64,000 nucleotides of DNA from CAWAHD01 sp963781785 (GTDB taxonomy: Bacteria > Planctomycetota > Planctomycetia > Isosphaerales > Isosphaeraceae), in contig CAWAHD010000005.1 in the NCBI GenBank assembly GCA_963781785.1, forward strand, positions 992,001 through 1,056,000, written 5' to 3'. The position numbers and the translations under genes were made by a program. Of this stretch, positions 33,971 to 44,079 are shown piece after piece. Position 1 is the first letter of the stretch; each line of letters opens with the position of its first letter. The notes below the pieces were generated by a model. That model searched no databases. It was given only the letters and a program-made list of their open reading frames with translations, and was not told the origin of the DNA.

Positions 33971-34161
33971 CTTTCTGGGTTCCCTCCGAGATTACCTTCT
34001 CGATCTCATCGCGACAGATCCTGATGTCGGCTCGCGATCGCGCCAGGAAAACCGGCTTTGAGATCCGATCAAACCAACTCTACATAACATAGGTGTGATT
34101 ATCAGACTTCGCGGCTCCCGACGGCGAGACGCTGGAAGCCGGTCGGCTCCCGATGACGCGG

Positions 34162-37100
34162 TCATTTGCCGTGCGGTGTTTCGGGAGTGGCGGGGGCTGC
34201 GTTGAATCGGATCATGGCCTTCGCTTCCTTGTAGGCCAGCCACAGGATCAGATCGTTGTGGTCGGCACTGCCGGCCAGCGGGTTCTGCTCGTCGGCGGCC
34301 AGTGGCTTCATCTTCGCCACGGTCGCGATCGCGAGCTTGCGCGCTCATCCTTCCTCCCTTGTCGGAACAGGCTCATCGCCCGGAAGAATGATGAGATGTC
34401 TGTCACCTGGGGGTCGTTCGGGCCGGCCTTCGCGGCAGCGAGCAGGGCTCTCTCGGCGGCGGAATCGTTGCCACTGCGGTATTCGGCCATGCCGAGGGCC
34501 AGCAGGCGCCGCCACGCCGGGCCGTTGCCGAGCTTCATCGCCGCGCGAGCGAGCAAGAGCGCCGCTTCGAGCTCCGCCTTGTCGGTCGAGGGCAAGATGC
34601 TGCACGCCTTGGCCGCGCGCTCGGCCGTCTGCGCGTCCTTGGTGTCCTTCGCGAACGCCTGGATCCGCTGCCGGGTGGCGGCGAACTCCTTCACCTGTCC
34701 GAACCACGCCTGGAAGGCAGTAACCTCCAGGGAGAGTGCTGTGTCCTTCGGATCGTCGGCGGACGCCCTCGCCATGTACGGGACCGCCTCGCGCGTGCGG
34801 CCGGCCGACTGGTAGGCCGTGGCGAGCTGGGTCAAGAAGGCGCCGTCCGCCGGCCGGCTGGTGACGAGCTTGCAATATTCGACGATGGCCCGCTCCCAAT
34901 CTCCGGCTGCCGCGTACAGACCGCCGATGCCGGCAACCGCTGCCGGGTGATCCTTGACCAGCCTCTCGAGCGCCGCGCTGGTCGCCGATCACGTGATACG
35001 CCAGGGCGAGCTTTCCCCACGGATCCGTGAGCTTCGTTGCAGCGCGGCCCATCTGCTCCCGGTCAAACACCGCAGGTTCGGTGCAAACAGAAATTCGAAA
35101 TCGGCCGAGATTCTGATCCGACCAATCGCGCAGCTCGTTGAAGCGCATGTGCGAAACCAATTCGCTGCCGGCTTCCACTGTGATCGGTGCCTGCAGGCGC
35201 CAGACCGAAGTGTGATGCTTCCCCTCGCCATAGGAGATATTCCACTCGCCGTGCAAGCCCAGGGAAGCGTTATTAAAGGAGTAGTCAGCCCCGGCAGCGC
35301 CGAAACTCAACCGGCGCGACGAACCCGCACCGTCTGCGCGTCTCGCGGTCAAATCCCATCGGTTCAACGTGAACACTCCCGCGTAAGCCTTTGTCGAGCG
35401 GCCCGGGCCTTTTCCCGGCAACGAATCGTGCATCAACGCCTCCAGGCGGATCGACCGAATCTCCATTCTTTCCGGGACGAGGAACGCGACGGCGTACTGG
35501 TCCGACGGTGGATTCACGCCACCCGCCAGGATCGAGCCGTCGTCCTGGAGCGTCAGGGTCGCACCTCCCGCCGATTTCATCGTGATCGGCTTGAGGACCG
35601 TCCATCGCGTGGCGTCCTCACTCTTCTGCTGATCCAGGAGCAGTTGAGCGAGTTCCGCAGCCAGTACCGAGTTCTGAGGTAGCTGCGCCAGGCTCTGTTC
35701 GAGCAAGAGGCGGGCCTTGGTGCGCGCTGGGTCGGCCGATCGCGCGTTGCCTCGTTCAGCGACGTATCGGGCCAATTCGGCCTGGAACTGGCGATCGCCT
35801 GCCGCTGCCTCCGCCAGCGCCGCATTCGTCTGGACAGTCGCCAACGAGTCGGAGGGCCGGTTGGGGCTGGGCCTCGTCGAGCGCGACAGCAAGGCGAAAC
35901 CGGCGAAGGCCGCACCAACGACGGCCATTGCCCCAGCAGCCAGGAAGACCGCCGGATGCCCGGACCGGCGAGCCGGCTTCGACCGCGACAGCACCGGATG
36001 ACCCGCCCGGATGCCCGAGGCTTGACCGCCCGCCGGATCGTCCGCGCCGGCAACGGCGGCAGAGGCGCCTCCGAGCGGACGTCCATGACCAGGTCTTCCA
36101 GGTTCAGCTCGGTGCCCAGCGGCGCGCCCTCCGGCTGATCGCGCAGGGCGAAGATTGATGGCTCTCGGCCCGGCTTGCCCGGTTCGGCCCGCTTGATCGC
36201 GGCCTCGTCGAAGACCTTCAGTTCCCGGCGCGGCTTCGGCGCGGCGGCGGGATGCGTTGCCGGCGCAAGGGCAGCCGCGGCCTTGCAGGATTCCAGGAGC
36301 GCGATCACCGCCGTCATCGACTCCGGACGATCCGCCGGCCGCTTGGCCATCATTCGCTGGAACGCGCGCTCCAATGCCGCCGGCGCGTCGGGACGAGCCC
36401 CCTGTAGCGGCGGCGCCGGCCGCTCCTGGTGCGCCATCAGCCGTCTCAGCACCGTCTCGCCCACGAACGGTTCGCGGCCCGTCATCAGGTAATACAGCGT
36501 GCAGCCCAGGCTGTAGACGTCGGCGCGCTGATCGGCCCGCCGCGAGTCCTCCGCCTGCTCGGGGGCCATGTAGTCGATCGTCCCCATGTACGTGCCGCTC
36601 TCGGTCAAACGACCGCCCGCCGCCTGACCGAACGGGTTCGAGGCGTCGACGATCCGCGCCAGGCCCAGGTCGAGCACGCGGACGGTCCCCGCGGTGTCGA
36701 GCATCAGGTTCGACGGCTTGATGTCGCGGTGGACGATCCCCTCGGCATGGGCGGCGGCCAGCCCGCGCGCAGCCTGGATCAGGTACTCGATCGCCTCGAC
36801 GACGGGCAACGGTCCCCGCTGGCGCACGACGTGGTCCAGGTCGCGGCCCTCGACGTATTCCATCACCAGGAAATGGACGCCCCGATCCTCGTCGGCATCC
36901 AGCGCGGCGACGATGTTGGGGTGCTTGAGCTTGCCAGCCGCCTCGACTTCCCGCTTGAACCGCGCAAGGGCGGTGCGATCGCGGGCGAACGAGGGGGGGA
37001 GGATCTTCAAGGCCACCACGCGTCCCAGCCGCCGGTGTCGAGCCTTGAAGACCACGCCCATGCCGCCGACGCCCAGCTTGTCGAGGATCAGGTAGTTACC

Positions 37101-37517
37101 GATGAGCAGTCCGCGGCTCTTGCGCTGATACAGGGCGGCGGCCTGGTAGGCCGTCAGCTTGCCGGCCTTCTGGAGAGCTCGGGCCAGACCGAGGACTCCC
37201 GCCGATGCGGGAACGTCAGCGGTCAATCCATCGAGCTCGTCTTCAGTGGCCAAGCCGAATTCGAGCACCGCCCGGCGAAACTCGGACGGGTCGGTGATCG
37301 AACCCAAGCCACTACCGGCCGCCGATTGGTCCGCCTCAGCGGCCTGGATGCGTGGCCCGCCGAGGATCGTCGCGTCTTCGTGGATCGGCTGGTGTATCGT
37401 CGCACTTTCGTGGATGGGCTCGAGCGATTCGGGACTTTGGGTTTCCCGGCCGCGCCCTTGGGTCTCGGGACGTTCTCGGGCCGATGAACCCGCGTCAGGC
37501 TGGTTGCCGCTGGACAT
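34162..37517 (-). CDS. Ser/Thr kinase with extracytoplasmic beta-rich domain and TPR-like tail; tandem duplicate of the preceding kinase (frameshifted)
   Basis: Start ATG 37517 (MSSGNQPDAGSSARERPETQ), with GGGAG upstream. Residues up to the end of the kinase domain and beyond (about 36060) are nearly identical to the gene at 29943, including HRDIKPSNLMLD and the unusual LDLGLARIVD. After the membrane segment (VFLAAGAMAVVGAAFAGFAL, about 35885-35950) the proteins differ. This one has a beta-rich domain (WTVLKPITMKSAGGATLTLQ...SIRLEALMHDSLPGKGPGRS) of a type often seen in planctomycete secreted cytochrome proteins, then TPR-like repeats (QLATAYQSAGRTREAVPYMA). Frame breaks lie near 35990, 34985 and 34345. 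The last frame ends ATPETPHGK at 34162. Confidence 0.85.
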
Positions 37518-37697
37518 GCCGCAGTCTCCCGCTGTGACGTCCGTCCGCGTCGCCAGAACCTCCAAGGGAACTCTGGCGAAAAGCGCTTGATCATCGAGGG
37601 TACGTTTGAACAGAATTCCGGCCCATGATGTCCCTCCAGCATAGAATGGGGTTGGCTCGGCCCCATTCTAACCTGGAGGATCCCAAAGCTGACTCGT

Positions 37698-37726
37698 ATT
37701 GTACAGCCCGCACCGACCTTGGAAAA
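37698..37726 (-). promoter_or_regulatory. putative promoter of the kinase gene at 34162
   Basis: Minus strand: TTTTCC (37721-37726), 17-base spacer, TACAAT (37698-37703), about 180 bp ahead of the start codon. The -10 matches the consensus at 5 of 6 positions; the -35 is weak. Conserved with the block at 33943-33970. Confidence 0.35.
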
Positions 37727-37864
37727 CTTTCTCGGTTCCCTACACGGCATCGTTCAACGCGGGGTAACACTGCGGGCAGACCAGCCTGACGCGCAAGCGA
37801 GGGTAACCCAAACCCTCGCTTGCGCGTCGGGCTAATATGATCGCCGGGACGCGTGGGAAAGCGA

Positions 37865-37930
37865 GCAAGGACAGGCATCGCAGGGGTCGGCGCCAGTCGG
37901 CGCATGAGTCAGGTCCACCACTGTAGCGGG
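37865..37930 (+). repeat. 205-bp element, truncated copy I
   Basis: Only the left third is present: AAGGACAGGCATCGCAGGGG, then TCGGCGCCAGTCGGCGCATG, AGTCAGGTCCACCACTGTAG, after which similarity ends. Same orientation as the others. It lies in the 586-bp divergent region between the kinase at 37517 and the DUF1592 gene at 38104, which otherwise holds only the kinase promoter region and nothing else recognisable. Confidence 0.75.
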
Positions 37931-38103
37931 ACCGCGATGATTGGATTGGTCCGGGACGAGGAAGCACGCCGGCCACAAGGTTTTCGGCTAACCTCGCGGC
38001 GCGGCCTTCCGCTCCCCCCGCCGAATGCGCACAATGATGAAGAGAATCCACCAAAGGGATTGCAGCGGTCCTTGTAAAGAATCCTGGTCTCGGAGGGCCC
38101 TGG

Positions 38104-40080
38104 ATGCGCGGCTCGTGGCTGAACCTCATCGCCGGAAGTCTCGGTCTCTCGATCGGTGTGCCGATCGCCAGCGCTCAGACTGACAAGCCACCAGAAGCCA
38201 CTCACCCCGCGCCGGGGTTCGTGAAGCACGTCCGACCGCTCCTCGAGAGGTATTGCTTCAGTTGCCACGGGCCTTTGAAGCGCAGAGGCGGATTGAACCT
38301 CGAAAAGTTCGACGATGATGCCGAGGCTCTCGATCAGGTGGCTTTGTGGGATCGGGTCGGGGAGCGGTTGGCCAGCAATGAAATGCCCCCCAAGAAGAGC
38401 AAGCAGCCGACGGACGACGAGCGCCGGACGTTGCTGGCGTGGATCTTACGCGTGGATGAGTCGCAAATCACCTGCGAGGATCTCACGCCCGAACAGCTCG
38501 CCCAGTCCTTGAGCGGCCACACGAACACGCGGCGGCTCAACCGCACGGAGTATAACAACACCCTGCGCGACCTGTTCGGCGTCGATCTTCATGCTGGTGA
38601 CCTGTTGCCATCGGAGGGTGGAGGCGGAGAAGGCTTCGACAACGCCGGTGCAACGCTCTTCATCACGCCGATGCTAATGGAAAAGTACCTCGAGGCGTCC
38701 GAGCTTGTGCTCTCGACCCTACTGCCAGCCCAGGATTCCCGCGCAGACAAGGCGCCGACCGATCATGCCGAAAGTGCGCAGCTCGACGCCATTTCACGGC
38801 AGTTGCTGGTCGCGACCCCTGGACCATCGAAAACATCGCGCGCCGCGGCGCGAGAAATCCTGATCAACTTCCTGCCCCGCGCATTCCGGCGGCCGGTCGG
38901 CGACTCCGACATCGAGCGTTATCTCGCGATCTTCGACAAGGCCAACGCACAGACCCCGTCGTTCGAGCAAGCGATCAAGACCACGCTCAAGGCGGTGCTG
39001 ATCGCGCCGAGCTTCCTTTTCTTGACCGAGACACCGCCGGAGAATCCCGGCGTCTATCAGCTCAACAACCATGAGCTTGCAGCCCATCTGTCGTACTTCC
39101 TGTGGGCGTCGATGCCCGATCGCGAGCTGACGCGCCTGGCCGCGGACGAAAAGCTGCACGATCCCAGGGTGCTGGCGGAACAGGTCAAGCGCATGATGCG
39201 TGACCCACGGGCGCGTGCCCTCGCCGACGGATTTGCCGCGCAGTGGCTGGGAATCAGGGCGCTGGGTGTAACCGTCCGCCCGGATTCGAAGGTTTTTCCG
39301 GAGTTCACGCAGGAGCTCGCCGCGGCAATGCGTGAGGAGACGCTCCGGTGCTTCGACGCAATTGTGCGCGAGGACAGGAGCGTGCTGGAGCTCATCGATG
39401 CGCGATACACCTTTCTCAATGAGCCTCTGGCAGCCCTTTACAAGATTGACGGCGTGAAAGGTCCCGAGATGCGCCGCGTTGCCCTGGACGACCCGAAGCG
39501 CGGAGGTGTGCTGGGACACGCAAGCATCCTGACCGTCACGTCGTATCCGCACCGCACCAGCCCTGTGCTGCGCGGGCGCTGGATTCTCGAAGAGATCCTG
39601 GGTGCCGACGTGCCGCCGCCACCCCCGGATGTGCCCGTGCTCAAGGAGCGAGATCGCAAGGCCAAGGATCAGTCGTTTCGCAAACGGCTGGAGCAGCATC
39701 GCGCTAAAACCGAGTGCGCCATCTGTCATAGCCGGATCGACCCTCTGGGATTCGGCTTGGAGGAGTTTGATGTCCTCGGGCGCTGGCGCACCGAGCAAGC
39801 GGGTCAGCCGATCGACAGCACCGGCAAGCTGCCCACCGGTGAAGAATTCAAAGGACCGGTCGAATTGAAAGCGTTGCTCCTGGCGAAACGGCGGCCCGAG
39901 TTCCTGCGAAACCTGGCGCGGAAGATGCTGGGTTACGGTCTGGCCCGCGAGCTCACGCGTGTGGATTTGTGTGTCGTTCAGGAATGTGTCGATGCCATGG
40001 AACACGGCGAGTTTCGAATGTCGCGGCTCCTGGAAGCCGTCGTGCTCAGCTACCCCTTTTCGCATCGAGTGAACGAATAG
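38104..40080 (+). CDS. secreted DUF1592-family protein with cytochrome c type haem motif
   Basis: 658 residues, intact. Signal peptide MRGSWLNLIAGSLGLSIGVP. A CxxCH haem-binding motif (RYCFSCHGPLKRRGGLNLEK, about residues 50-70) heads the protein. The usual chain of planctomycete domains follows: DUF1587 (RLNRTEYNNTLRDLFGVD), DUF1595 (AAREILINFLPRAFRRPVGD), DUF1592 (YQLNNHELAAHLSYFLWASM), DUF1588 (GVLGHASILTVTSYPHRTSP, with a second CAICHSRIDPLGFGLEEFD) and DUF1585 (MLGYGLARELTRVDLCVVQE). The exact reaction is not established; a role in extracytoplasmic breakdown of complex organic matter is the usual proposal. It is followed at 15 bp by the DUF1552 gene, its constant partner, so the two form an operon. 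Confidence 0.93.
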   Translation: MRGSWLNLIAGSLGLSIGVPIASAQTDKPPEATHPAPGFVKHVRPLLERYCFSCHGPLKRRGGLNLEKFDDDAEALDQVALWDRVGERLASNEMPPKKSKQPTDDERRTLLAWILRVDESQITCEDLTPEQLAQSLSGHTNTRRLNRTEYNNTLRDLFGVDLHAGDLLPSEGGGGEGFDNAGATLFITPMLMEKYLEASELVLSTLLPAQDSRADKAPTDHAESAQLDAISRQLLVATPGPSKTSRAAAREILINFLPRAFRRPVGDSDIERYLAIFDKANAQTPSFEQAIKTTLKAVLIAPSFLFLTETPPENPGVYQLNNHELAAHLSYFLWASMPDRELTRLAADEKLHDPRVLAEQVKRMMRDPRARALADGFAAQWLGIRALGVTVRPDSKVFPEFTQELAAAMREETLRCFDAIVREDRSVLELIDARYTFLNEPLAALYKIDGVKGPEMRRVALDDPKRGGVLGHASILTVTSYPHRTSPVLRGRWILEEILGADVPPPPPDVPVLKERDRKAKDQSFRKRLEQHRAKTECAICHSRIDPLGFGLEEFDVLGRWRTEQAGQPIDSTGKLPTGEEFKGPVELKALLLAKRRPEFLRNLARKMLGYGLARELTRVDLCVVQECVDAMEHGEFRMSRLLEAVVLSYPFSHRVNE

Positions 40081-40094
40081 AGAGGAATTGTTTC

Positions 40095-41519
40095 ATGGGG
40101 ACGCGCGCGAGATCACTTTCCAGGCGGACGTTTCTGCGCGGAGCGGGCGTTGCATTGGGGCTTCCGCTCCTGGACGCGATGGCGCCTTGCGGCCGCGCGG
40201 CGCTCCTGGCAGCGCGGCACGCGGCAGCGCCGGTGCGGGCGGCCTACCTCTATTTTCCCAATGGGGCCTGGATGGCAGATTGGGTGCCCAAGAAGACGGG
40301 CTCGGAATTCGAGCTTCCGTTCAGCCTTCTGCCACTTGAGCCAATCCGGCAGCACGTCACGGTGTTGAGCGGTTTGGACAAGCCGTTCAGCCGGACGGGC
40401 GACGGGCACTATGCCAAGACAGCGAACTTCCTCACCGGGCTGCACGTGCGCAAGACGACCGGGCAAGACCTGAACTCCGGCGGCGTTTCGGTCGATCAAG
40501 TGGCGGCGGCCCGGGTCGGCCACTTGACCCCCCTGCCCTCTCTGGAGCTGGCCACCGACCCCGTGATCAACGGCCTCGACCGGGCCGTCAACTACACGCG
40601 AATGTACGGGTCATACATCTCCTGGCTGAGGCCAAACGTCCCGCTCCCGCGGATCATCGATCCGCGCGCGGCCTTCGAGCGCATGTTCGGGCCGCGCGAC
40701 ACCGAAGGCCGGCCCTTGCCGCAGCCAGCGCATGCGGCGGACCAAAGCCTGCTCGACGCCGCGCTCGCCGACGCCCACGACCTGAGCCGCCGACTCGGCC
40801 GAACCGACCGGCAGAAGCTCGAGGAGTATCTCGATTCCGTCCGCAGCGTGGAGAAGCGCCTGGGGCGGCCGGCGGCGGCGAGCTGGCATCCTCCCACCCG
40901 GCCCCCTTCCCTGATTCCGCCGCCCAGCATGCCGCGCCCTCAGATGTTGTTCACCAGCAAAGACAACGGCGGCGACAATGCCGCGCTCTCCGGCGCGGCC
41001 CCGATCGATCCGCCCGAGCTGATTCGCCTGATGCTCGACTTGATGGTCCTGGCGTTCTGGACCGATACGACACGCAACATGACCTTCATGTTCGCCAACG
41101 ATGTCTCCCCGCGCAACTTCTCATTTCTCAAGGGCGTGACTGAAAACCACCACTCCTCCTCCCACCATGCCAACCAGAAAGCGAAGATTGAATCGTACAA
41201 GATCATCACACGATGGCATGTAGAACAGTTTGCCTACCTCTTGAGCCGACTGGAGGCGATCCAGGAAGGCGAACGCTCGCTTCTGGACAACTCGATGATC
41301 ATGTGCGGCTCCAGCATTTCCGACGGCAACCGGCACGACCCGGACAACTTGCCGATCCTCCTCGGCGGCGGCGGTGGCGGCCGCATCAAAGCGGGTCAGC
41401 ACATCGCCTCGCCGAAGAACACCCCTCTGTGCAACCTCTACCTGTCCATGCTTGGTTCCATGGGAATCGACGTTCCCCGCTTCGGGGACAGTACCGGCCC
41501 GTTGCAAGGGCTGACCTGA
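40095..41519 (+). CDS. DUF1552-family protein with twin-arginine signal
   Basis: 474 residues from ATG 40095, preceded by AGAGGAA (40081-40087); the frame is open further upstream but there it overlaps the DUF1592 gene. The N-terminus RSLSRRTFLRGAGVALGLPL is a clear Tat signal with SRRTFLR, so the protein is exported folded. The body has the family features AAYLYFPNGAWMADWVPKK, TVLSGLDKPFSRTGDGHYAK, ENHHSSSHHANQKAKIESYK and LLDNSMIMCGSSISDGNRHD. Paired with the DUF1592 gene. The function is unknown; sulfatase/phosphatase-like folds have been suggested for related families. Confidence 0.92.
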   Translation: MGTRARSLSRRTFLRGAGVALGLPLLDAMAPCGRAALLAARHAAAPVRAAYLYFPNGAWMADWVPKKTGSEFELPFSLLPLEPIRQHVTVLSGLDKPFSRTGDGHYAKTANFLTGLHVRKTTGQDLNSGGVSVDQVAAARVGHLTPLPSLELATDPVINGLDRAVNYTRMYGSYISWLRPNVPLPRIIDPRAAFERMFGPRDTEGRPLPQPAHAADQSLLDAALADAHDLSRRLGRTDRQKLEEYLDSVRSVEKRLGRPAAASWHPPTRPPSLIPPPSMPRPQMLFTSKDNGGDNAALSGAAPIDPPELIRLMLDLMVLAFWTDTTRNMTFMFANDVSPRNFSFLKGVTENHHSSSHHANQKAKIESYKIITRWHVEQFAYLLSRLEAIQEGERSLLDNSMIMCGSSISDGNRHDPDNLPILLGGGGGGRIKAGQHIASPKNTPLCNLYLSMLGSMGIDVPRFGDSTGPLQGLT

Positions 41520-41691
41520 TTGCCGGTCGATCCCGGCGACCTTGACCGTCCCGGGCAGCTCTGGCCAAGCGACCACGACGACAGCTCAGTCTGGGTGGTC
41601 CGATGAGACCGTCAGGAATTCCCGGCGATCTTTCGAGAATCTCGTGTGATCGGGCGTTGTCCCGGACACTACAAGGTACTGGAGGATCAAC

Positions 41692-42226
41692 ATGGACCTG
41701 ACGGCGCTCCTGAACACTTATCGTGGACCCTTGATTGGGCTCATCGTCTCCTGGGGTGCCCCATGGGGAGACGCAATAGAAATCGCCCAGGACAGTTTTT
41801 CCGACGCTTGGTTGAAGCGCGAACTCGTGCCGTGATGATTGGAACGAACCTGACGTTTTTGGACGTTGGTTACGGGGCGTCGCGCTCAATCGGTATCGCA
41901 ACTGGTCACGCAGTCGGAGGCGCCGTCGGTTACGGATGGTCACGCTCGCACCGGCCGAACTGGAGTTTGCCGCCACCCCATCCGATCCCGAACCGTCTGA
42001 ACAGGTGCAAGCGTTGCGACGCGCCATCGAGCGATTGCCCGCCCTACAGCGCCAGGTCGTACTGATGCACTATCTCGAGGAAACAAGCGTGAGCAACGTT
42101 GCGGGCTTACTGTCGGTCACTGTCAAGACGGTCGAAGGGCGGCTCTATCAGGCACGTCGGACACTGCGCCGACTGCTCGACAATCGTTCGCCGTCACAAA
42201 TTGGAAGGATGCTGCTATGTCTGTGA
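41692..42226 (+). CDS. ECF-type RNA polymerase sigma factor (frameshifted)
   Basis: Start ATG 41692 with GGAGG at 41681-41685. The first frame reads MDLTALLNTYRGPLIGLIVS and region 2 DAIEIAQDSFSDAWLKRE, then hits TGA at 41833. From about 41833 the next frame continues DDWNEPDVFGRWLRGVALNR and region 4 RLPALQRQVVLMHYLEETSV, NVAGLLSVTVKTVEGRLYQA to 42226. About 178 residues in all, a normal ECF length. Its stop overlaps the start of the membrane protein at 42217, so the two are translationally coupled. This arrangement is typical of a sigma factor and its regulator. Confidence 0.85.
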
Positions 42227-44022
42227 CCCCGGTTCCCGAAGATGATTTGCGGGCGGCCCTGCGGCCGTATCGTGTCGATCCCGGCATGTTTGAATCGGCC
42301 GTACTCGCACGGGTGAGCGACAGCTTGAGTCATGCAGATCATCCCCTCGCCAGCTTGTCGCCCGCGCAGCGCAGCGCCGCGGCATTTCTGCCGCTGGAAG
42401 TCATTGCCGCCGGCCAGTTGCCTGCCGCTGCCTTGAAGCTCGTTCCCGGGATGGGAGCCTACAAGCTTCTGAGCTACCTGGCTTTCCCGGCGATCAGCTT
42501 GTTTGTGCTGGTTGGCGCAGCCGCTTTCAGTGTTTTCAAGATTCGGCACATTCGAGATGAGAACAGCTCGACACCTGTTGACGAAAAAGCGCTCTTCGAC
42601 AGTACAAGACAATGGTGGCACGACAACAAGTGGGGCGTCTCGTTGGTCTTGGCTGCGAGCCTCGCCATGGCGTGGTTGGGCGCGACCGGGCTGCTCTTCC
42701 TGTCTTACATCGTTTCTCTCGGGCTCTTGATCTTCGTCTTGACCAGTCTCGCCAAGATCGGCCTGGGAAATCGACTGATGGTCTGCCAGTCCTGTGTGAT
42801 CGGTCTGGCGTTGCTCGGGCAGCTTGCGGGGTTTGCAGGGATCGGCGACCAGGATATTCACGTTGTCGATCAGACGTTCATCGTTCCCCTGTTTTTCAGT
42901 GGCGCCTTGGTTGTGGCACTCATCATGGTTGGCTCGACGATTGGCAGCCACGGAAGCGCCGGCGGGTCGGGCAAAAAAGCACGGATGATCGCTCCGGTGG
43001 CGTTGTTCGCCGTCTTGGTGGTGCCTCTCATCGTTTGGTTGCTAAATCCGATTCTTTGGCCAGCCACGCCGGCTCGCATCAAGGCCTATGTCGAATCCTT
43101 CGACAGGGCCCCCTTCTCCACCGCCAGTTGGCGTGAATGGGAAATTGTGGCGAGCTGGGCGGTTGAATCGAAATTGCACCCCGATCTCTCCAAGCCGCGC
43201 CGACTGCTGGATGAGGAAATAACGGGTGAACAGAACCCGGCCATTCTGGGCAGCGCTTTTCGGGTTGGGCTGGTGCAGGCCGATCAACTTGGCCGGCTCA
43301 GAGATTACGCGCGGCAGCGACACATTCTTCTTGATCGCCCGACTCGCATCGCGGAAACGCTACCGCTTACAAATCTGGATATGCATGATTGGGTCATCCG
43401 TGCAGCGATGATGCGCCACGACATAACGACCGCACAGCGAGACTATCTGGAGAAGCGGTTGCACGCCACTTTGGAGGCCGTTTCGACAGATCCCTACGCG
43501 GTCCTCAAGACGCCGCTCTTCGCGACCGAGCTCTTGGAGGTCATCGAACGCCCGGTCAATCCCGATCGATATCGTCACAAGATCCACGACTTGCTGCGGA
43601 CGTTTCACAGCAAGAAAGGAGGAGGATTTGAAGTTGCCGGCGGTTTCAGGGAGTACAACCAGGAAAATCTTCTGGTCGGGTCACTCGAAGCGACCTCATG
43701 CGCCGTCAAGCTGATGGAGTTTTACGGAATCCCCGCCGAGCTTGATCCCAACTGGGTTCGCTCGTACTTGCGGCCGATGTTCAAAAGGCGGTCGCCTCAA
43801 GAATTCATGGCCGCGGTCACGCTTGACCGTTTCAACCGTTTGCCGGACGTGCCGGACCGGACATGGCTGGCAACGTTGTATTACGAACGCAGTTTACTTG
43901 CGGCCGTGGTTCTGATCGGACTTTGTATCTACGCGGCGCTGTGTTCGCCCATGCCTCGAGCCGTTGGAACCAACGATGGATCATCCCCACCCGAATCCTT
44001 CCATGACGCTGGTCCCATTTAA
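42217..44022 (+). CDS. polytopic membrane protein coupled to ECF sigma gene, possible regulator
   Basis: 601 residues, intact, start overlapping the sigma stop codon, with GGAAGGA ahead. A cytoplasmic N-terminal stretch of about 85 residues (DLRAALRPYRVDPGMFESAV) is followed by some six hydrophobic segments between residues 88 and 282, for example FPAISLFVLVGAAAFSVF and LFFSGALVVALIMVGSTIG. A long helical soluble domain (about 285-560) follows, with GGFREYNQENLLVGSLEATS, which looks like an alpha/alpha-toroid (prenyltransferase-like) repeat. A last membrane segment is near 565-585. Coupling to the sigma gene suggests an anti-sigma or sensor role (inference). No zinc anti-sigma motif is seen. 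Confidence 0.7.
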   Translation: MSVTPVPEDDLRAALRPYRVDPGMFESAVLARVSDSLSHADHPLASLSPAQRSAAAFLPLEVIAAGQLPAAALKLVPGMGAYKLLSYLAFPAISLFVLVGAAAFSVFKIRHIRDENSSTPVDEKALFDSTRQWWHDNKWGVSLVLAASLAMAWLGATGLLFLSYIVSLGLLIFVLTSLAKIGLGNRLMVCQSCVIGLALLGQLAGFAGIGDQDIHVVDQTFIVPLFFSGALVVALIMVGSTIGSHGSAGGSGKKARMIAPVALFAVLVVPLIVWLLNPILWPATPARIKAYVESFDRAPFSTASWREWEIVASWAVESKLHPDLSKPRRLLDEEITGEQNPAILGSAFRVGLVQADQLGRLRDYARQRHILLDRPTRIAETLPLTNLDMHDWVIRAAMMRHDITTAQRDYLEKRLHATLEAVSTDPYAVLKTPLFATELLEVIERPVNPDRYRHKIHDLLRTFHSKKGGGFEVAGGFREYNQENLLVGSLEATSCAVKLMEFYGIPAELDPNWVRSYLRPMFKRRSPQEFMAAVTLDRFNRLPDVPDRTWLATLYYERSLLAAVVLIGLCIYAALCSPMPRAVGTNDGSSPPESFHDAGPI

Positions 44023-44079
44023 CCACCAATTGCTGGCAAACGACGAAATCGCCTGGCTGCCAAGCCTCGCCCGGCCGCC

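Noticed and set aside
36429..37487. Plus-strand open frames, repeated at 32678-33731
   Set aside because: Antisense to the duplicated kinase domains; their similarity to each other only reflects the duplication.
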